From Nitrosomonadales bacterium (GTDB lineage: Bacteria > Pseudomonadota > Gammaproteobacteria > Burkholderiales > Gallionellaceae): a stretch of DNA of 64,000 bases. Made by a program: the position numbers and the translations under genes. Positions 63,738 through 64,000 of the stretch are shown piece after piece. Within the stretch, counting starts at the first letter, position 1. Every line of letters starts with the position of its first letter. The stretch lies in assembly GCA_016177795.1 (NCBI GenBank), contig JACOUM010000012.1, positions 62,001 to 126,000 on the forward strand. Reading direction: 5' to 3'. A model generated the notes under the pieces. It ran no database searches, was not told where the DNA came from, and saw nothing but the letters and a program-made list of their open reading frames with translations.

Positions 63738-64000
63738 ATGAAAAAATTGAGCATGTTGATTTTTGCCCTGGTGATGGCAGCTTCCGGTAATGCATTTGCG
63801 GCCGAAGCGGCCGCGGGCGGATATGTGCATGATGCGGTCGGCGACGTGTCCGTTGTGGTCGGCAAGGCTGCGGCGCAGAGTGCGAAGGTAAATGATGCGA
63901 TCGCTCCCGACACGGTGATCAATACCGGCGACAAGAGCCACGCCGTGCTGAAATTCGAAGATGGCCAGGTGGTAGTGATGCAGGCCAATTCGTCATTCCA
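63738..64000 (+). CDS. FecR-domain-like periplasmic protein, C-terminus beyond window
   Basis: The 87 visible residues comprise a Sec signal peptide (MKKLSMLIFALVMAASGNAF, cleavage after AFA) and the start of a FecR-type domain: VHDAVGDVSVVVGKAAAQSA followed by NDAIAPDTVINTGDKSHAVL and FEDGQVVVMQANSSF. An AAAGGGG ribosome-binding site precedes the ATG. FecR domains of this type are found in anchored or surface proteins; the rest of the gene is outside the window. The 156-base gap after nrdJ holds no gene. Confidence 0.75.
   Translation, partial: MKKLSMLIFALVMAASGNAFAAEAAAGGYVHDAVGDVSVVVGKAAAQSAKVNDAIAPDTVINTGDKSHAVLKFEDGQVVVMQANSSF

Noticed and set aside
1-64000. CRISPR array, tRNA or rRNA genes
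   Set aside because: No regularly spaced direct repeats, CCA-ended cloverleaf-like sequence or rRNA signature was noticed in the intergenic regions; most gaps are under 500 bases and filled by the repeats described.

Overview
The window looks like a chromosomal segment of a Betaproteobacterium, most likely an environmental Nitrosomonadales/Gallionellaceae-type bacterium. This is inferred from the GC-rich coding sequence, the gene set (HrcA, ferrochelatase, rpsT, argD-argF-argG, a 1325-residue PurL, B12-dependent NrdJ) and many nitrate-type sensor domains; no rRNA or tRNA gene is present to fix the taxonomy. Coding density is high, with frequent 1-16 bp gene overlaps.

Layout. 1-4.5 kb (minus): cut TPR lipoprotein, GIDE-like membrane protein with an EF-hand, LemA, and a methyltransferase overlapping a SpeE-fold protein. 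4.7-7.6 kb (plus): hrcA, hemH, nitroreductase. 7.6-10.4 kb: an AT-richer accessory island (two orphan proteins, an IS1182-type transposase stump, a small protein and a trypsin-fold protein lacking the catalytic Ser), closed by a second, shortened copy of the nitroreductase 3' end. 10.4-13.9 kb (minus): complete Mla-type lipid transporter operon (permease, ATPase, MCE protein, lipoprotein). 14-16 kb: a toxin-antitoxin pair with a readable promoter/operator, a 27-bp perfect inverted repeat and small orphans. 16-19 kb (minus): murJ, a patatin and an HNH protein. 19.3-26.3 kb (plus): rpsT, argD-argF-argG, macrodomain protein, PpnP, YajQ, DJ-1 and an RquA-like methyltransferase. 26.3-35.8 kb: UMF1-type MFS, CREST hydrolase, an ACP/adenylation/PlsC fusion, YceH, DjlA-like, an uncharacterised membrane-protein/hydrolase pair bracketed by repeats, and GcvR. 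35.8-41.8 kb: HigBA inserted beside a duplicated purL 3' end, then purL and nnrD. 41.8-47.2 kb (minus): TPR protein and a five-gene operon (PPOX-like, radical SAM, thermostable-hemolysin family, acyl-CoA-ligase-like, SDR). 47.5-51.7 kb: RND efflux pair. 52-60 kb: a sensory hub with three NIT-domain sensors feeding transcription (HK/NarL), c-di-GMP (GGDEF-EAL) and chemotaxis (MCP). 60.5-64 kb: nrdJ and a cut FecR-domain protein.

The most unusual observations are: (1) two accessory inserts, each flanked by the diverged, duplicated 3' end of a housekeeping gene (nitroreductase and purL); (2) palindromic GC-rich repeats shared between intergenic DNA and in-frame insertions in nnrD and purL; (3) a NIT-sensor duplication that carried its upstream region along; (4) a probable pseudoprotease; (5) two uncharacterised gene sets (33.3-35.1 kb and 42.6-47.2 kb) that could be undescribed systems. 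No CRISPR array, rRNA, tRNA or complete insertion sequence was recognised.
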